DNA of 7,540 bases from Phycisphaeraceae bacterium (GTDB taxonomy: Bacteria; Planctomycetota; Phycisphaerae; Phycisphaerales; UBA1924), in NCBI GenBank assembly GCA_009827215.1, contig WUAJ01000113.1, positions 1 to 7,540 on the forward strand, given 5' to 3'. The position numbers were made by a program, and so were the translations under genes. Below are positions 4,951-7,540 of this stretch, piece after piece (the first letter of the stretch is position 1; each line of letters opens with the position of its first letter). Under the pieces are notes generated by a model. The model had not been told where the DNA came from. It saw only the letters and a list, made by a program, of their open reading frames with translations, and did not search any database.

Positions 4951-7347
4951 ATGTCTTTCAAACTCACTCTTGCCAAAGCGACCACGGTGGTTGCACTCAT
5001 GACCGCTTCTGGACTTGCGACCAATGCGTTCGCGGGACCAAACGCAGACGCACCTAAGAACACACAGAGCGAATCCATCTCGGCTTCAGCAAAGCTTGAC
5101 GCGGTCAAAGCATCGTTCAATCTGCTCGCGGGCGATGAGCAACGTATGCGCGACGCGCTCCAGAACCCACTCCAGTTTGTTGAGGTGCAAGGATCACGCG
5201 AATACACACGCGAGCTCATCGTGCATGCGAAAGAAGGGAAAGTCGCACCGGCTCAATCACGGCTTTCTCGATCGATGGTCAAGTCCAGCGCGTTTGTGAA
5301 CGAGTATGTCGTCAAGGTTCCACAAGGCGTGAGCGAAGGCGAGATGGCCGCGATGCTCATGTCGACTGGAGACTATCTCTTTGTCGAACCCAACTGGACC
5401 CTCTTCCCGCTCGCAATACCGAACGATTCACAGTATGGATCGAGCTGGCAGCACAACCGGCTGCAATCCGCGAGCGCGTGGGATCTGCATACCGGTGACA
5501 GCGACATCATCGTCGCCGTCTGCGACTCAGGTGTAGACACCAATCACCCTGACCTTGAAGACGCGTATGTCCCAGGATACAACGCGGTGAACAACCAAGC
5601 CGAGGTCAACGGCGGACAGGTCGAAGATGTCAACGGGCACGGCACATTCGTCTCGGGATGCGCCGCGGCACAAGGCAATAACGGACGCGGCGTCGTTGGT
5701 GTAGGCTGGGACTTCAGTGTGATGCCGATCCGCGTGAGCAACAACTCCAGCGGCACCGCGAGCGGATTCGACATCCTCGAAGGCGCCCGTTGGGCAGTCG
5801 ATAACGGCGCACATGTCGTCAACGCGTCGTTCTCTGGTGGATCAAGCAGTTCAAACCAGGTCGCGGCTCGATACATCATCGATCGTGGCGGACTGCTCTT
5901 CTGGTCGTCCGGAAACGACAACAACCTGATCACATACGATGGACCTGACATCGTCATCGTCGGATCCACAACATCCTCAGACAACAAGTCAGGGTTCTCA
6001 AACTTTGGACCTGCTGTCGATATCGCTGCTCCCGGATCTTCTGTCCGCTCCACACGGCGCGGAGGGACCTACGGCAACGGATCGGGGACGAGCTACGCAT
6101 CCCCAATCGCCGCGGGTGTTGGCGCGATGATTTACTCAGTTCGAGATGATCTGAGCGGGCGCGATGTGCAAGACATTTTGTATCGCAGCGTCGATGACCT
6201 CGGAGCTCCTGGTCGCGACGATGCGTTTGGTCGTGGACGCGTCAACACACTCAACGCGATCCAGGAAGCACAAGCCTATGTACCGCGCTACAACCTACCG
6301 ATCGATGAATCGTTTGACTCTGCTTCGTGGAGTGAGGTCTTCGATAGCACCGGCACCCCAGCAACTGTACCAGATGCTGAATCAGGTGCTGGGTCAGTGC
6401 TGGAACTCAACGGCAATGACCAGATTACATCGGTATTCCTCGCCGGTCGTTCCGCGGCAACTTTCCCAGGAATCAGCTTCTCGTTCCGCACCATCGGTGT
6501 TGAATCGGGTGAGTCCCTGCTTGTCGAGATCCTGACCGAAGAAGGCAGCTGGGAATCAGTATACGACTACGCGTCGACAGGAACAGACAGCAATGGATAC
6601 ATCGATGTCGCGCTCCAGCTCCCAACAACCTTCCTGTGGCACGGCGTCCAACTCCGCATGAGCACTCCTGGTTCGGACATCAACGACCAATGGCTCATCG
6701 ATAATCTCTTCGTCGGAGCTCTGGAAGCGGAACCGACCGCTCCGCTCGTCGATTCATTCGACTCCGGACTCATCTCACCACTCAAGTGGGATGACATCGA
6801 CGGCGCAAGCGTCGAGGTTGTTGGTGGAACTTATGCAGCATCTATGAGCGGAGAAGCAATCCTTGAATCACAGGATGTCGCGATGTTCCAGTTCGGGATC
6901 ATCCCAGGATACATCCACTTCGATCTCTGGGCCGACGCGAACGCTGGAGCAGATGACACCATCCTCGTCGAAGTCCGCAATGTGCTCGGCTCTTGGGACA
7001 CACTCGACACCCTCGACGGCAGCGAGCTCGGCTCCTCGCCACAGGTGTTCCAGTACCAAACCCCTCCTGCTGCGTGGGGTAACGACATCGGTCGAGTCCG
7101 CTTCACCACTGCCGGTGATGACACGATCTACATCGACAATGTGTACTACGGCCCAGATGAACTCACACAGATGTGCTCACCAGCAGACTTTGCAGAGCCG
7201 TTTGGTCAACTCAACTTCCTCGATGTATCCGGATTCCTGACCGCCTACGGCAATGGGGATCTGTCCGCGGACCTCGACGGAAGCGGGACCTTCAACTTCC
7301 TTGATGTGTCCGAGTTCCTGAGCGTCTTCGGAGCTGGATGCCCGTAA
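4951..7347 (+). CDS. Secreted subtilisin-family (S8) serine protease with dockerin-like C-terminus, copy 2
   Basis: A 798-residue paralogue of the preceding protease. The signal peptide is clear: K4 and K9, hydrophobic T-T-V-V-A-L-M, probable cleavage after A-F-A at residue 28. The propeptide ends in an I9-like segment (about 115-148) with Y-L-F-V-E-P-N-W, a closer match to the usual V-E-P-N signature than copy 1. Catalytic residues are D192 (C-D-S-G-V-D), H230 (G-H-G-T-F-V-S-G), oxyanion N322 (S-S-G-N-D) and S381 (G-T-S-Y-A-S-P); all are present. Two beta-sandwich domains span about 449-590 and 597-735. The dockerin-like tail (742-798) lies between C742 and C797. Its first loop is degenerate: D746 is followed by A, E, P and one extra residue instead of N-x-D-G. 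Its second loop is intact (D774/D776/S778/N782/D785). It shares a 20-base exact match with copy 1 (5569-5588 and 3065-3084). It follows copy 1 by 80 bases and is probably co-transcribed. Confidence 0.94.
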   Translation: MSFKLTLAKATTVVALMTASGLATNAFAGPNADAPKNTQSESISASAKLDAVKASFNLLAGDEQRMRDALQNPLQFVEVQGSREYTRELIVHAKEGKVAPAQSRLSRSMVKSSAFVNEYVVKVPQGVSEGEMAAMLMSTGDYLFVEPNWTLFPLAIPNDSQYGSSWQHNRLQSASAWDLHTGDSDIIVAVCDSGVDTNHPDLEDAYVPGYNAVNNQAEVNGGQVEDVNGHGTFVSGCAAAQGNNGRGVVGVGWDFSVMPIRVSNNSSGTASGFDILEGARWAVDNGAHVVNASFSGGSSSSNQVAARYIIDRGGLLFWSSGNDNNLITYDGPDIVIVGSTTSSDNKSGFSNFGPAVDIAAPGSSVRSTRRGGTYGNGSGTSYASPIAAGVGAMIYSVRDDLSGRDVQDILYRSVDDLGAPGRDDAFGRGRVNTLNAIQEAQAYVPRYNLPIDESFDSASWSEVFDSTGTPATVPDAESGAGSVLELNGNDQITSVFLAGRSAATFPGISFSFRTIGVESGESLLVEILTEEGSWESVYDYASTGTDSNGYIDVALQLPTTFLWHGVQLRMSTPGSDINDQWLIDNLFVGALEAEPTAPLVDSFDSGLISPLKWDDIDGASVEVVGGTYAASMSGEAILESQDVAMFQFGIIPGYIHFDLWADANAGADDTILVEVRNVLGSWDTLDTLDGSELGSSPQVFQYQTPPAAWGNDIGRVRFTTAGDDTIYIDNVYYGPDELTQMCSPADFAEPFGQLNFLDVSGFLTAYGNGDLSADLDGSGTFNFLDVSEFLSVFGAGCP
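7210..7229 (+). repeat. Dockerin-loop DNA repeat, unit 3
   Basis: CTCAACTTCCTCGATGTATC, first (degenerate) loop of protease copy 2. The N-F-L-D-V-S core is kept although the metal-ligand half upstream has decayed; same repeat family as 4733-4752. Confidence 0.7.
7291..7310 (+). repeat. Dockerin-loop DNA repeat, unit 4
   Basis: TTCAACTTCCTTGATGTGTC, second loop of protease copy 2; same repeat family as 4733-4752. Confidence 0.7.
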
Positions 7348-7369
7348 ACACATCATCCTCATAAAGAAC

Positions 7370-7411
7370 AATCAGCCGAGCAGAGACCCACTTCTGCCCG
7401 GCTGATTTTTT
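7370..7411 (+). terminator. Strong intrinsic terminator after the protease operon, probably bidirectional
   Basis: AATCAGCCG (7370-7378) pairs perfectly with CGGCTGATT (7399-7407). After one A-C mismatch, GCAGA (7380-7384) pairs with TCTGC (7393-7397), closing an 8-base loop. A run of six T (7406-7411) follows on the + strand. It begins 22 bases after the stop of protease copy 2. On the - strand the hairpin is followed by the T-rich complement of 7361-7369, so it can also end the convergent dockerin gene, whose stop is 40 bases away. Confidence 0.92.
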
Positions 7412-7450
7412 GCGCTGATCACTCAGCTTGCAAACCTCGTTTCAGTTGCC

Positions 7451-7540
7451 TTATGGACAACCCGCGCCGTATTGGAGCAGGAACTCTGAGATGTCCAGGA
7501 AGTTGAACTGCCCATTGTCGTCCAGATCCGCGATTGGATC
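7451..7540 (-). CDS. Third dockerin-tagged protein, C-terminal 29 codons
   Basis: Read on the - strand, the last 90 bases of the window are an open frame ending in TAA (7453-7451); the start lies beyond the right edge, so only 29 residues are visible. They contain one dockerin-type calcium loop with ligands D5, D7, N9, N13 and D16 (numbering the visible residues), then I-S-E-F-L, and they end in Y-G-A-G-C-P, as the two proteases end in G-M-G-C-P and G-A-G-C-P. By analogy this is the second loop of a duplicated module at the end of a secreted protein. What precedes it, and whether it is another protease, cannot be seen. It is convergent with the protease operon and shares its terminator region. 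Confidence 0.85.
   Translation of the reverse strand, partial: DPIADLDDNGQFNFLDISEFLLQYGAGCP
7488..7507 (-). repeat. Dockerin-loop DNA repeat, unit 5 (inverted)
   Basis: TTCAACTTCCTGGACATCTC on the - strand, encoding F-N-F-L-D-I-S of the third dockerin-tagged protein. It is more diverged from units 1-4 at third codon positions, which suggests an older split. It is inverted relative to them. Confidence 0.65.

Noticed and set aside
1..7540. tRNA, rRNA, CRISPR array, insertion sequence or phage genes
   Set aside because: I looked for cloverleaf arms, regularly spaced direct repeats, transposase motifs and terminal inverted repeats with target duplications and found none; the repeats present are explained by duplicated dockerin loops and hairpins.

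Overview
The window looks like a chromosomal segment from a planctomycete, most likely of the class Phycisphaerae and probably marine. The main reason is that three separate proteins end in the same dockerin-like module, built around N-F-L-D-(V/I)-S and finishing in Gly-Cys-Pro, a C-terminus I associate with secreted Phycisphaerae proteins. The very acidic, lysine-poor secreted proteins fit a saline habitat. This assignment is inference from the sequence; no search was run.

Layout. The left part (1-1851) is ordinary housekeeping. It has the 3' end of a chorismate-binding synthase (TrpE/PabB family, + strand), a convergent HU-type nucleoid protein (- strand), and a divergent D-isomer-specific 2-hydroxyacid dehydrogenase (+ strand) related to phosphoglycerate dehydrogenase. 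The 129 bases between the first two genes hold three inverted repeats.

Bases 1852-2281 carry no convincing gene. From about 1941 onward they contain a near-continuous run of small stem-loops, ending in a 7-bp inverted repeat just ahead of the next gene.

The right part (2282-7347) is a tandem pair of large secreted subtilisin-family (S8) proteases of 862 and 798 residues. Each has a signal peptide, an I9-like propeptide, an intact Asp/His/Ser catalytic domain, two tandem beta-sandwich (MAM-like) domains and a C-terminal dockerin-like duplicated calcium loop. They are paralogues, separated by 80 bases that hold a hairpin and a good ribosome binding site, so they are probably co-transcribed. 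A strong intrinsic terminator (7370-7411) closes the unit. On the far side, reading toward it on the - strand, is the last 29 codons of a third dockerin-tagged protein that runs off the window.

How it works together. The right half appears to be a small cluster of exported, calcium-dependent proteins sharing one C-terminal tag. The two proteases probably degrade extracellular or cell-surface protein, and the shared tag probably serves sorting or anchoring to an unknown partner. The housekeeping genes on the left have no evident functional link to it.
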